DNA of 64,000 bases from contig NZ_CP136920.1 in the NCBI RefSeq assembly GCF_033100135.1, positions 1,550,001 through 1,614,000 of the forward strand, in the 5' to 3' direction. The translations under genes and the position numbers were made by a program. Position 1 is the first letter of the stretch, and each line of letters starts with the position of its first letter. Shown piece by piece: positions 54,206-63,380 of this stretch. Origin of the DNA: Rubellicoccus peritrichatus. Lineage in GTDB: Bacteria; Verrucomicrobiota; Verrucomicrobiia; Opitutales; Cerasicoccaceae. Under the pieces are notes generated by a model. That model was given only the letters and a program-made list of their open reading frames with translations, had not been told where the DNA came from and did not search any database.

Positions 54206-55315
54206 ATGGAGAATCTTGTTTATTACCTGGATCAACCGGGAGGTGTTTTTACACCTAAAACAGAAATTATACCTGAGCCGGGCTTTGGTGAGGTGCGTAT
54301 TCGTGTGCGTCGAACGTCTGTTTGTCAGTCTGATGTTGTTATCTACAAGGTCGGCTTGCCTCGGATTAAAGAATGGCCTGCGATTTTACTGCATGAGGTC
54401 AGTGCGGAAATCGAAGCGGTGGGTGAAGGTGTGACGAAGTTTGAGGTTGGCGACCTGGTTGGCATTGGCTGTGATATCCCTTGCGGCGATCGAGGCTGTA
54501 TTTACTGTGGTGATCATGGCACGGGAGACTGGACCAGTTGCCCAAACACTCAGGCGACTGGACATGAGTTTCCCGGGTTTGCACGTTCCCATGCAGTCCT
54601 TCCGGATTGGTTTGTTGAGCTTGGTCCGATTGTGAAATTTCCCAAAGACTTTAGTCCTGATCATGCCTGCCAGCTGGAACCGCTTGCATGTTGTCTTGAA
54701 GGGATGACACGCGTTAACAACTGCATTGAAAACCGTGTTGTGGTATTGATTGGCGCAGGATCACAAAGCACCTATGCGCTGCAATGTGCTCAAGCCATGG
54801 GAGCACGGAAAATCATTATGATCAACCGTGGGGAAGAACGTCTGAACCGGGTAATAAAAGATTTCGGTGGGGACAATGTGGTCGGGCTTCACTGGGATGA
54901 CAATGTAGTGGAACGCGTTTTTGCAGAATGCAGACCTTTCAACGAACCACATTTTGTCATGGTCAATACTCCGGCTTTACCAGGTTACGAATTGGCGGTT
55001 CAATTAATGGGTTATAATACAGTGCTCGATGGGCATGCCGGGGTTAAGGGCGCAGGAGGGAAGCCCTGCATTGCTCACGAAGTGGACCTGAACAACGACA
55101 TTCATTACAAGCTTCAATGCTATCAGGCGACACATGGTTCCAATATGCACGGTATCGGTTTGGCCCATGATCTTTTAGCGAACGGAAAGCTCACTCTGAT
55201 TGATAGGATGACCAATGCAACCGAGCGCTTTGACCATACACAAATCATGCAGGCGATCACACGGGCGGCGGACAAGGACAGCCTCAAAGTAATCATAGAT
55301 TGGGATAACATATAA
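54206..55315 (+). CDS. MDR zinc-dependent dehydrogenase, sorbose-phosphate reductase-like
   Basis: 369 residues from ATG 54206; a TTG five codons upstream is possible. Catalytic zinc Cys40 and Asp43 (TSVCQSD), His63-Glu64 (LLHEVS), and a cysteine-rich loop with Cys89, 93, 98, 101 and 112 that could hold the structural zinc. Cofactor motif VLIGAGSQSTYALQCAQAMG has Ser-Gln in place of the usual Ile-Gly. It belongs with polyol or sugar-phosphate dehydrogenases. Substrate unknown; 25 bp after the fusion gene. Confidence 0.86.
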   Translation: MENLVYYLDQPGGVFTPKTEIIPEPGFGEVRIRVRRTSVCQSDVVIYKVGLPRIKEWPAILLHEVSAEIEAVGEGVTKFEVGDLVGIGCDIPCGDRGCIYCGDHGTGDWTSCPNTQATGHEFPGFARSHAVLPDWFVELGPIVKFPKDFSPDHACQLEPLACCLEGMTRVNNCIENRVVVLIGAGSQSTYALQCAQAMGARKIIMINRGEERLNRVIKDFGGDNVVGLHWDDNVVERVFAECRPFNEPHFVMVNTPALPGYELAVQLMGYNTVLDGHAGVKGAGGKPCIAHEVDLNNDIHYKLQCYQATHGSNMHGIGLAHDLLANGKLTLIDRMTNATERFDHTQIMQAITRAADKDSLKVIIDWDNI

Positions 55316-55316
55316 A

Positions 55317-56369
55317 ATGAAAGCTCTTGTTCTCGAAGCTGACAAGCAACTGAAATACGTAGAGGATCGCCCCATCCCCGATGCACCGGATGAACGTCCG
55401 ACCGCACTCGTTCGCGTTGCTGCTTGTGGTATCTGTGGTTCTGATATTCCGCGTGGATTTGGTGGCAAGGCTTACTTCTACCCATTGGTGATGGGACATG
55501 AGTTCAGTGGAGTAGTCGAAGAGCCCGTCGAGGGCGGACGATTTCAAAAAGGTGATCGGGTCGCGGTGTTTCCATTGATTCCGAAAAACCTTGATAGCGA
55601 TCCGGCCAACCAAACTGGCAACTATGCTCAGTCCCGTGAATATGATTATTATGGATCACGGCGTGATGGTGCCTTTGCCGAGTATCTGCGTATTCCGGAG
55701 TGGAATCTTTTTCCGGTGCCGGATCATGTCGATCTGTTGCATGCATCAATGACGGAACCTGCTGCCGTAGCCTTGCATGGCGTGCGAAAAATGAATGTGC
55801 AGGCTGGTTCTGATGCCGCTGTTTTTGGTGCCGGGCCGATTGGTAACATGACGGCTCAATGGCTACGCATTCATGGATGTGCGCGAGTATTCATTGTTGA
55901 TGTTGAACCGCATAAATTGCACCTCGCAGAAGCAATGGGTTTTGTGCCAATCAATGCGCAAGAAGGTGATCCGGTTGAAGCTGTCTTGCAGGCAACGAAT
56001 GGAGTCGGAGTGCAGCACAGTGTCGAAGCCTGTGGTTTGCCAGCGACTTTTTTGCACGCTGTTCAGGTTGCCAGTATGTTTGCTGATGTTGTTTTTATGG
56101 GAAACATTAATGGTGAGTTCAGAATCGGGGAAAAAGACTTTTCCAACATTCTTCGCAAGGAACTAACCATTCACGGAACCTGGAATAGCAAGGTAACTCC
56201 CGTTGGGACGGATGACTGGACAACGGTCCTGAAGCATTTGGATCAGGAGCTGATCGTGGCTCCACTGATCACGGATAAGCTTCCCTTGTCAGAAGGTCCT
56301 GCGATCTTCGATGATTTGTTTAATCGGAAGAATTATCATAACAAAGTGATTTTTGATCTTAACGCTTAG
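55317..56369 (+). CDS. GatD-like polyol-phosphate dehydrogenase lacking structural-zinc cysteines
   Basis: 350 residues. Catalytic site: Cys40, Asp43 (CGICGSDIP), His61-Glu62 (MGHEFSG), with [13 protein letters not shown] for NAD. The region [15 protein letters not shown] and [14 protein letters not shown] are typical of galactitol-1-phosphate 5-dehydrogenase. The structural-zinc loop (residues 85-115) has no cysteine at all, where GatD has four. 1 bp after the preceding gene; its stop overlaps a GTG of the next frame. Confidence 0.87.
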   Translation: MKALVLEADKQLKYVEDRPIPDAPDERPTALVRVAACGICGSDIPRGFGGKAYFYPLVMGHEFSGVVEEPVEGGRFQKGDRVAVFPLIPKNLDSDPANQTGNYAQSREYDYYGSRRDGAFAEYLRIPEWNLFPVPDHVDLLHASMTEPAAVALHGVRKMNVQAGSDAAVFGAGPIGNMTAQWLRIHGCARVFIVDVEPHKLHLAEAMGFVPINAQEGDPVEAVLQATNGVGVQHSVEACGLPATFLHAVQVASMFADVVFMGNINGEFRIGEKDFSNILRKELTIHGTWNSKVTPVGTDDWTTVLKHLDQELIVAPLITDKLPLSEGPAIFDDLFNRKNYHNKVIFDLNA

Positions 56370-56380
56370 TGTCTTTATTT

Positions 56381-57643
56381 ATGGAAAAAAACTCAGGCTA
56401 TTCTGTAGCGCAGGAACTATTCGCTCAGGTTGGCGTCGATACCGAGGCAGCTCTTATGGCGCTCGACGCAATTCCAGTTTCAATGCATTGCTGGCAGGGT
56501 GATGATGTTGCGGGCTTTGAGGCACCGGAAAAAGCAGGAGCAGGCAATGGCTGTGTCGCAACGGGCAATTATCCGGGTAAGGCAAGCAATCCTGCCGAGT
56601 TAATGAGTGACATTGAACAAGCGGCTGCTCAAATCCCAGGCCCGCTTCGGCTCAATCTTCACGCCAGCTATGCGACCGATGGATCTCCTTTGCCAGAGCG
56701 CGATGAGCTGACCGCAGACCACTTTCGTTCGTGGATCGATTGGGCCAAGGCGCAGAGCTTTGGTATTGATTTCAATCCAACCAGCTTCAGCCACCCCAAG
56801 GCATCCGATGGCTTCACCCTCAGTCACCAGGATGCAGCGATTCGTCAGTTTTGGATCGATCACTGTGTTGCTTGTCGCAAGATTGGTGCAGCCATTGGTG
56901 AGGAGTTGAGCAGTCCGGTCGTCAATAACATCTGGATTCCCGATGGCTATAAGGACACCCCCGCTGACCGCTTTGCTCCGCGTGAGCGTTTGTTGGAATC
57001 ACTGGATGTCATCCTTGCGGCCGATGTTTCCAAAAAATGGAATATCGACGCGGTAGAGAGTAAGTTGTTTGGCATCGGAGTGGAAAGCTACACGGTTGGC
57101 TCCAGTGAATTCTATCTCGCCTACGCTGCCACGCGAAAGGTGGCACTCTGCCTCGACGCAGGTCATTTTCATCCCACCGAGTCTGTCGCTGATAAGATTT
57201 CAGCTGCTCTGCTTTACGTGCCTGCGCTGTTGCTTCACGTCAGTCGTGGTGTGCGTTGGGATAGCGACCACGTCATCACATTGGACGATCCGACTAAGGC
57301 AATTCTCGAAGAGTGCGTGGTCAGTGGCCAGATGGACCGCATTCATGTCGGCCTGGACTTCTTTGATGCTTCGATCAACCGCATTGCCGCCTGGGTTATC
57401 GGGACGCGTAACGCGAAGAAAGGCTTGTTGAGAGGCTTGCTTCGGCCCACTGAAAAACTCCGCCAAGTCGAGTTAGCCGGCGACTACACTAGCCGTCTTG
57501 CTTTGATGGAGGATGTCCGTTCTTTGCCATGGGGTGCTGTTTGGAATGAATACTGCGAACGTTGCAACACGCCACCTGACCATCAGTGGCTAGGCACCGT
57601 CAAAGCTTATGAGGCCGATGTGCTGAGCCAGCGTGCATGCTAG
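56381..57643 (+). CDS. rhaA: L-rhamnose isomerase
   Basis: 420 residues from ATG 56381 (a GTG four codons earlier overlaps the previous stop). The sequence follows RhaA throughout: [13 protein letters not shown] (31-43), [58 protein letters not shown] (257-267), [33 protein letters not shown]. It converts L-rhamnose to L-rhamnulose, and RhaA enzymes also accept rare aldoses. No rhamnulose kinase (RhaB) or aldolase (RhaD) is present nearby. The TAG stop lies within the left inverted repeat of the candidate miniature element. Confidence 0.96.
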   Translation: MEKNSGYSVAQELFAQVGVDTEAALMALDAIPVSMHCWQGDDVAGFEAPEKAGAGNGCVATGNYPGKASNPAELMSDIEQAAAQIPGPLRLNLHASYATDGSPLPERDELTADHFRSWIDWAKAQSFGIDFNPTSFSHPKASDGFTLSHQDAAIRQFWIDHCVACRKIGAAIGEELSSPVVNNIWIPDGYKDTPADRFAPRERLLESLDVILAADVSKKWNIDAVESKLFGIGVESYTVGSSEFYLAYAATRKVALCLDAGHFHPTESVADKISAALLYVPALLLHVSRGVRWDSDHVITLDDPTKAILEECVVSGQMDRIHVGLDFFDASINRIAAWVIGTRNAKKGLLRGLLRPTEKLRQVELAGDYTSRLALMEDVRSLPWGAVWNEYCERCNTPPDHQWLGTVKAYEADVLSQRAC

Positions 57644-57731
57644 GGCTAACGGACATTCAGAAACGTTTATTTATCTGGCTTGAGCGCTTATCTTCGTGCT
57701 CAGTCTCACGGTAATCGTGCTCATGTTGATG

Positions 57732-57818
57732 ATGTAGAGTAAGCTTTCAGCTTGCTCATTTTCTATGTCAAAGGCCTATACCACCTTACATAAAACAAGC
57801 TGGAAGCTTGTTCTACAT
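57732..57818. repeat. inverted repeat inside candidate miniature element
   Basis: Left arm 57732-57757 (ATGTAGAGTAAGCTTTCAGC onward) pairs with right arm 57794-57818 (ending AAGCTTGTTCTACAT), about 25 bp with a few mismatches, around a 36-bp centre. Each arm contains its own AAGCTT.CAGCTTG near-dyad. Confidence 0.65.
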
Positions 57819-57902
57819 TAATCAACCGCCAATCAGACTGATTCAGCAAAGCAATGAGATGAACACAGCCTTACCCTTGTGATGCTACGTCCACAGGGTA
57901 GA

Positions 57903-57968
57903 GAGGCTACGTCGGCGACGTAAGGAGGCTACGTCGGCGACGTAAGGGCATTACGCCCGCGACGTAAG
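57903..57968. repeat. three 22-bp tandem repeats with internal palindrome
   Basis: Units at 57903-57924 and 57925-57946 are identical (GAGGCTACGTCGGCGACGTA then AG). The third, 57947-57968, is a variant (GGCATTACGCCCGCGACGTA then AG). Each of the first two contains TACGTCGGCGACGTA, an almost perfect dyad. No spacer structure, so not a CRISPR. Confidence 0.8.
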
Positions 57969-58226
57969 TTCGGAAAAACGCAGATTCCCCTTCGGATTGA
58001 GCACATTTCGAGTGCATATGATAGCGCTATTGAATCAACCGAAAACATACATGCATCATGTCAAAAAGCGATGCAGAGCGCAATCCACAATTCCACGAAC
58101 ATCAATTCAGTAGCGTATAACTCAAGCCCTTTGGACCTCACTATCGGAACTACTTGAATATCCGTTAGCCCTAGGGACTGTTTGAAACAACTTGTCAGCC
58201 TTGAAGCCTTCGCCCACGATGGCGAA

Positions 58227-58661
58227 ATGCCATTATCTGAGTTCATTCGCAGCATTTTGCGAACACGGTTACATCCTGAAAAGTCGGATCGTGCAGCACG
58301 TGGTAAATTGGGCGAGCGCGAGGCGGCCAGTGCCTTGAAGAAAAAAGGCTACCGGATTCTTGCCCGTAACTGGCGTGAGGGGCGGGATGAGATTGATCTC
58401 GTCTGCCTGGTGGAGAAAACCATGGTATTTGTTGAGGTTCGAACGCGGGCTGAGGATGCTCTGGTTGGAGGCTATCATAGTGTGACGCAGCGCAAAAAAG
58501 CGGCCCTTCGTCGGGTCTGTACGGCCTATTTGAGAGGACTTCGCCAAAAGCCTGCGCATATTCGTTTCGATATTGTGGAAGTAAGGCTTTGCCAAGGAGA
58601 TAAAATTTCGCTTAACCACCATGAGAACATTCCACTTTTCGGTAAAAACTACCAACCATAG
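58227..58661 (+). CDS. yraN: YraN/UPF0102 family endonuclease-like protein
   Basis: 144 residues from ATG 58227; a TTG at 58182 lies right beside the inverted-repeat element and would add 15 residues. GKLGEREAASALKKKGYRIL, NWREGRDEIDLVCLVEKTMVFVEVRTR is the YraN Holliday-junction-resolvase-like core; it is split here at the comma and contains D..D..E.K-type residues (Asp, Glu-Val-Arg). Function is not established. The gene precedes zwf by 5 bp. Confidence 0.88.
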   Translation: MPLSEFIRSILRTRLHPEKSDRAARGKLGEREAASALKKKGYRILARNWREGRDEIDLVCLVEKTMVFVEVRTRAEDALVGGYHSVTQRKKAALRRVCTAYLRGLRQKPAHIRFDIVEVRLCQGDKISLNHHENIPLFGKNYQP

Positions 58662-58666
58662 CGATA

Positions 58667-60214
58667 ATGTCAGACACTGCACGCCACCCATTCCTTGAAG
58701 GTTTGAGCAAGCATCGTGGGGCTCCTCCCACGGTCATCGTCATTTTTGGCGCATCTGGAGACCTTACGTCCCGTAAGCTGGTTCCGGCCCTTTACAATCT
58801 GGGGCTCGACAGTTTGCTCCCAAGCGAGTTTCATTTGCTTGGTTACGGCCGAAAGCCGATCCCCGACGAAGAGTTTCAGGCCAATTGCGAACGGGATCTG
58901 GAGAAGTTCTCCCGTCGTCCGCTCAACAAGGATATCTGGGGACACGTGAAACCAAATGTGGGCTACCATGCCGGTGGTTATGACGACCCCAAGGCTTTTA
59001 CCGAGCTCAAGGAACGGATGCTCAAGATTGAGAAGGAAGCCGGCCGCGATCTGCAGTTTCTCTTTTATATTTCCACACCACCAAGTGTCTTTAAGCCTAT
59101 CCTGGAAAATCTCGGTTCCAGCGGTCTGGCCAGACATCATGACGGGACGGATCTGGCTTCAAAGGTGATTATTGAAAAGCCTTTTGGTCGGGATCTCGAT
59201 ACGGCCAAGGAGCTGAACCGGATTATCACCGATCAATTCCACGAACATCAGGTTTATCGGATCGATCATTATCTGGGTAAGGAAACGGTTCAGGATCTTC
59301 TCGTACTTCGTTTTGCCAACAGCATTTTCGAGCCGCTTTGGAATCGTAACTATGTTGATTGTGTCCAGATCACGGTGGCGGAGAGTCTGGGAGTCGGCAC
59401 ACGTGGCGGCTACTATGACCAAAGTGGGGCGACGCGTGACATGTTGCAGAATCATACGATGCAGCTTCTGGCCCTCACTGCGATGGAGGCTCCGGTTTCA
59501 CTTGGCGCCGAGGCCATTCGTGATGAAAAGGTGAAACTGCTCAAAGCGATCCAGCCATTGCGTCTTGAAGGCGAAAACTGCGATGCAGTTCGTGCCCAGT
59601 ATGGCGAAGGGCTCATCGATGGTGTTCGTGCTCCGGGTTATATGCAAGAGCAGGATATCCCTCAGGATTCGAGTACTGAGACCTATGGCGCGTTGCGTTT
59701 TTCCATTGATAACTGGCGCTGGCAGGGGGTTCCTTTCTACCTTCGTAGTGGTAAGCGACTGGCACGTCGTGTTTCAGAAATCGCGATTCGTTTCAAGCAG
59801 CCTCCTGGTATTCTTTTCTCAGATCCGACTCGTTTCGACTTGGCGAACAACACACTGGTGATTCAGATCCAGCCGGACGAAGGCACGACCTTGCTCATGA
59901 ATTCCAAGATTCCTGGTCTGGAAACACGGACTCAGGCGGTCAAGATGCACTTCCGTTATGCGACGACTTTTGGCTCGAATACACCTGAGGCTTATGAGCG
60001 CCTGATCCTCGACTGCATGATTGGTGACTCGACGCTTTTCATCCGTGGTGATGAGACAGAGACTTCGTGGGGGCTTTACACGCCGTTGCTGGAATCCTGG
60101 CAGGAGCTTGGGCGCAAGGGGCTTCAGTCTTATCCATGTGGTTCCTGGGGGCCACTTGCAGCGGACAAGCTCTTGTGGCAGTCCAATCACGAATGGCGTC
60201 GGGCCGGTCCATAA
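58667..60214 (+). CDS. zwf: glucose-6-phosphate 1-dehydrogenase
   Basis: 515 residues, typical length. NADP motif FGASGDLTSRKLVPALYNL (28-46), EKPFGRDL (170-177), the active-site RIDHYLGKE (198-206) and a full C-terminal domain with VPFYLRSGKRLARR. It feeds the oxidative pentose phosphate route. 5 bp after yraN; no gnd or pgl nearby. Confidence 0.96.
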   Translation: MSDTARHPFLEGLSKHRGAPPTVIVIFGASGDLTSRKLVPALYNLGLDSLLPSEFHLLGYGRKPIPDEEFQANCERDLEKFSRRPLNKDIWGHVKPNVGYHAGGYDDPKAFTELKERMLKIEKEAGRDLQFLFYISTPPSVFKPILENLGSSGLARHHDGTDLASKVIIEKPFGRDLDTAKELNRIITDQFHEHQVYRIDHYLGKETVQDLLVLRFANSIFEPLWNRNYVDCVQITVAESLGVGTRGGYYDQSGATRDMLQNHTMQLLALTAMEAPVSLGAEAIRDEKVKLLKAIQPLRLEGENCDAVRAQYGEGLIDGVRAPGYMQEQDIPQDSSTETYGALRFSIDNWRWQGVPFYLRSGKRLARRVSEIAIRFKQPPGILFSDPTRFDLANNTLVIQIQPDEGTTLLMNSKIPGLETRTQAVKMHFRYATTFGSNTPEAYERLILDCMIGDSTLFIRGDETETSWGLYTPLLESWQELGRKGLQSYPCGSWGPLAADKLLWQSNHEWRRAGP

Positions 60215-60260
60215 TGGCTCTGCTTTGAGTGTCTTCATTCGATAAAGGACCACTTTTGCA

Positions 60261-61430
60261 ATGAAGTCCTGTCATCAAATCCTGTTGCTTACCTTAGCTG
60301 CTCTGCTTGGTCAGGCAAAAGGATTTGAAGTGCGGGCGGGCAATTGGGAAGTCCTGGATGGCTGTCGGCTGATTGATTCGTTTCTAAACGACGGCGATTC
60401 TTTTCTCATTGAGCACGATGGCGAAGAGTTTGTCGTTCGTTTGTATTTCGTGGACGCCCCGGAAGTTTCCATGAGCTACCCGGAGCGTGTGCGAAAGCAG
60501 AGTGAGTATTTTGGGATCTCAGATGAAGAAACGCTTGAGCTTGGCCGGGAGGCGGCTGAGTTTACCAGGGATTTCCTCGATGGGCGGTTTACTGTCATTA
60601 CATCCAGACAAAAAGGAGGTGGACATGGCATTCGCTATCTCGCCCTCGTTGAGAAAAATGGCAAAGGCCTGGCTGAGTCTCTGGCTCGTAGTGGTCTTGT
60701 CCGTATTTATGGCTATCCGACTGAAACACGGCCTCCGGGAGGAGCATCAGCAGAGAAGACAAAGGACAGCCTTCGTAAATACGAGAAGATGGCCAAGCGT
60801 AACCAACTTGGTGGTTGGGGTGATCAGACTTTAGCGGATACCAAGCCAAGTTTCTTTATCGATGAACCAACAAAACGCCCCAAGGCAGAGGAGATGTCAG
60901 AGAAGCGCGATCTTTCTCCGAGTGCTTTTGGCGCGACCATTGGGGGCGGTCTGGATATCAATAAGGCAACCGCAGATGAACTTCAAAGTATTAGTGGGAT
61001 TGGGCCGGTTTTGTCAGCGCGTATTATTGAGGGACGTCCTTATGATTCGATCGAGGCATTGGCTGCGATCAAGGGCATCAGTGCAAACAGTGTGGAGAAG
61101 TTTCGTCCCTACCTTTATGCTGGTGCGTTGGAGCCTCCTGAGTTTACGGCAAGTTATTATCTGCAGCAGCCTGAGCTTTGGCGTAACCGAGTCGTGCCGC
61201 TTTCCATTCGTGTTATTGAGAAACAAAACTGGCCGGCCCCTGACGGTTTTGCCGTTGTGATTGCTCATACGGAAAACGCGGGACAGGATGGCGGTAGTGT
61301 GCCGGTTTTCCTGCCCGAAGATCGTGTCGATGCCGCAGTGGTCCGCTTTTCCGAATCCGAACAACCGCTTACGGCGGATCTTTTATTCTACAACTATCAA
61401 GGTAAGGATATCTTTATTGTTCGTCGCTGA
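60261..61430 (+). CDS. secreted SNase-like nuclease with ComEA-type HhH domain
   Basis: 389 residues. Signal peptide (about 1-20), a staphylococcal-nuclease-like domain (about 30-180) with DGDSFLIEHDGEEFVVRLYF (Arg60) and DAPEV, GREAAEFTRDFL, and GLAESLARSGLVRIYG, then a helix-hairpin-helix pair (about 230-288, LDINKATADELQSISGIGPV). A C-terminal beta domain (about 300-389) has no recognised family. HhH plus nuclease at the surface or in the periplasm suggests DNA binding and degradation or processing, perhaps in DNA uptake. The catalytic pattern is partly conserved; activity uncertain. Confidence 0.82.
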   Translation: MKSCHQILLLTLAALLGQAKGFEVRAGNWEVLDGCRLIDSFLNDGDSFLIEHDGEEFVVRLYFVDAPEVSMSYPERVRKQSEYFGISDEETLELGREAAEFTRDFLDGRFTVITSRQKGGGHGIRYLALVEKNGKGLAESLARSGLVRIYGYPTETRPPGGASAEKTKDSLRKYEKMAKRNQLGGWGDQTLADTKPSFFIDEPTKRPKAEEMSEKRDLSPSAFGATIGGGLDINKATADELQSISGIGPVLSARIIEGRPYDSIEALAAIKGISANSVEKFRPYLYAGALEPPEFTASYYLQQPELWRNRVVPLSIRVIEKQNWPAPDGFAVVIAHTENAGQDGGSVPVFLPEDRVDAAVVRFSESEQPLTADLLFYNYQGKDIFIVRR

Positions 61431-61485
61431 CCGTGACCTCTGTGGTGAAATGCAATGATCAAAGTATGGAACTGCAGTAACGGCT

Positions 61486-61974
61486 TCAACTGGGCTCCGA
61501 CTTGCCGGCGTCTTTGGGCAAAGAGATCTCACCGGACTTGACCAGCCGTTTCCATTCGGCCTCTGCCTTCTTGATAAAAGCTTCCGGGTTCTTCTTCCAG
61601 GTATTCAGCATTTCAGCGTTATGGAAGAAGTAGAGCTTGCCGTCATGAATTACAAACTCACGTGGATCCTCATCGCCAACGACGACGCCCTCTGCGATGC
61701 CATAGGCACAATAACCACCGAATGCCGGAATAAACATATCCGGGTGCTTCATGAACAGATTTTTATTGGTTTTGTTTTCGAAGCGCCATTCAACGCCGTC
61801 ATACATGAAACTGTAGGTGCTTGATCCGCGCCGCGCTTTTTCTTCAGCGTAATAAACCACAGGATCGTAACCGCCGAGGGCCAAGTTTGTGTTTACTGTG
61901 GTCCTGATTGGCATGAATCCATATACTGTGGTAGATAGAAAAATACCGAAAATGGATGCGACAAGTGCTTTCAT
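61486..61974 (-). CDS. YHS-domain protein with signal peptide
   Basis: 162 residues from ATG 61974. Signal peptide (about 1-19), then NLALGGYDPVVYYAEEKARR, YDGVEWRFENKTNKNLFMKH and AFGGYCAYGIAEG, typical of exported YHS proteins (D.VSY, Y...YWF.s..N..lF...P..Y.P.yGGyCA.g.a.G). A possible metal or cofactor binder outside the cytoplasm. Monocistronic, convergent with the nuclease gene. Confidence 0.87.
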   Translation of the reverse strand: MKALVASIFGIFLSTTVYGFMPIRTTVNTNLALGGYDPVVYYAEEKARRGSSTYSFMYDGVEWRFENKTNKNLFMKHPDMFIPAFGGYCAYGIAEGVVVGDEDPREFVIHDGKLYFFHNAEMLNTWKKNPEAFIKKAEAEWKRLVKSGEISLPKDAGKSEPS

Positions 61975-62125
61975 GATACTAATATAGTCGATTGGGTTAC
62001 GGAAACCTAGCATGTTTTTCCCTCATCTGCGTTATTGGCGATTTTGCTGCAACCTTTGCCTATAAGCAGTGTTAGTTCGAATGAACCTGATTACATCCAA
62101 TAAAGGATCACTCAGGAGATAAGCC

Positions 62126-62821
62126 ATGAATCGAATCCTTCTCTCCCTCCTCTCGATAATGCTGTGCTTTGGCTTCGCCCGGGCCGATGAAACCTGGATG
62201 TTCATAGAGGAATATCCGTGGGTCTATTCCGGTGACCGCGATACCTGGGTTTATGCCGTAACCAATGAAGGTCAACTAATTGGTTATTACCTCGACACCG
62301 AAACTTGGGAGGACATTGCCATCGGTGAAGAAGTCGAGACGAAGCAAAACGATGTGAATCGCCTCATTGATTTTCACCAGATTATGTATTGGCGAAATGA
62401 TGGAGCTACTGATCTGGTTCTGGTTTTAAGTGAGGTGAGTGATGGTGTGAAGACTGAGTTTGTGCGTGTTAATTTGCCAAAATTTCCAGAAGCAAATGAA
62501 AACGACCTTTATGGTGTCCGGCGTCTATTTTATGATCCTGATAACATCGAACAGTTCTATGTTTCTGAACACGGTGGCTCCAGGACACTTATTAGCCTTC
62601 CCAATCCAATTGATCCCCCGGCTCCGATTGGTCCTCCACCCCAGTTTGAGCCACCGAGTCTGCCAATTGAAGGCGACCCAACAGATGAGGCAGACAGTTA
62701 CTCTGAGCCAAGAGAGTTTAATACAGAGTACCCGCTCTTTGGTTACGAAAACTACGTCGTCGAAATCATTGATGCGAGCGATAACTCAGGCTTTACACTT
62801 AGCCTATCGATAGGCGAGTGA
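62126..62821 (+). CDS. secreted protein of unknown function with aromatic repeat
   Basis: 231 residues, ribosome-binding site CAGGAGA about 8 bp before ATG. Signal peptide (about 1-21). The region ETWMFIEEYPWVYSG, DTWVYAVTNEGQLIGYYL, DTETWEDI resembles the W/Y-rich tail of the 49626 protein. A Pro-rich segment (PIDPPAPIGPPPQFEPP, about 157-175) follows. No family recognised. Confidence 0.7.
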   Translation: MNRILLSLLSIMLCFGFARADETWMFIEEYPWVYSGDRDTWVYAVTNEGQLIGYYLDTETWEDIAIGEEVETKQNDVNRLIDFHQIMYWRNDGATDLVLVLSEVSDGVKTEFVRVNLPKFPEANENDLYGVRRLFYDPDNIEQFYVSEHGGSRTLISLPNPIDPPAPIGPPPQFEPPSLPIEGDPTDEADSYSEPREFNTEYPLFGYENYVVEIIDASDNSGFTLSLSIGE

Positions 62822-62881
62822 TACAATTACTTGTTTAACAGACTTGTCGCCAGGGCACTATTCGTGTTGGGTAATTAAAGC

Positions 62882-63370
62882 ATGGATGAATCCAAAGCAC
62901 TTGATGACGGGCTGCGAGTTGTTCAATATGAACCTCGACATGCTGAAGCTTTCCGAGAGCTAAACCTGGCTTGGATTCAAGAGTATTTCAAGGTGGAGGA
63001 CTTTGACCGTGAAGAGCTTTTAAATCCTGAAAAAACAGTTCTCGGTCAGGGTGGTGCCATCCTTGTTGCGGAAGAGTCGGGCATTGCCGTAGGAGTCTGC
63101 GCGCTTCTTTTTATATCTCCTGGATACTATGAAATATCAAAGATGGCCGTCCGGGAAGACCGCCGAAATTGTGGAATAGGCCGTTGCTTGTTTGATGCAG
63201 TCCTTCAGCATGCCCGTGATCTTGGTGCAAAGAAGTTATTGATCATTTCGAACACCATTATGGAGTCGGCGATTCATCTTTATCGGAAATACGGCTTTGT
63301 CGAAATACCGTTGCCCGATTCCCAGGAGTACGACCGGGCGAACATCGCGATGGAGCTTTCTTTGGTGTAG
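62882..63370 (+). CDS. GNAT-family N-acetyltransferase
   Basis: 162 residues. GNAT core with KMAVREDRRNCGIGRCLFDAV (about 93-113; acetyl-CoA pyrophosphate loop R.CGIGR) and LYRKYGFVEI near the C-terminus. HYNT-like LLIISNT also present. Substrate cannot be predicted. No operon partner. Confidence 0.9.
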   Translation: MDESKALDDGLRVVQYEPRHAEAFRELNLAWIQEYFKVEDFDREELLNPEKTVLGQGGAILVAEESGIAVGVCALLFISPGYYEISKMAVREDRRNCGIGRCLFDAVLQHARDLGAKKLLIISNTIMESAIHLYRKYGFVEIPLPDSQEYDRANIAMELSLV

Positions 63371-63380
63371 GCGGATTTAG

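Larger units (their letters stand above)
57640..58174. mobile_element. candidate miniature inverted-repeat element
   Basis: CTAGGGCTAACGGACATTCA (57640-57659) and TGAATATCCGTTAGCCCTAG (58155-58174) are terminal inverted repeats matching at 19 of 20 positions. They enclose 495 bp with no credible gene. The outer ends carry CTAG. The left repeat supplies the rhaA stop codon. The interior contains another long inverted repeat and a 22-bp tandem repeat. No target-site duplication was evident beyond CTAG. This could be a non-autonomous transposon or repeat cluster. Confidence 0.6.

Noticed and set aside
57903-57968. CRISPR-like array
   Set aside because: The 22-bp units are directly adjacent without spacers and no cas genes are present.
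58061-58255. 64-codon minus-strand frame spanning the right inverted repeat
   Set aside because: No domain; it crosses the repeat boundary and the yraN start.
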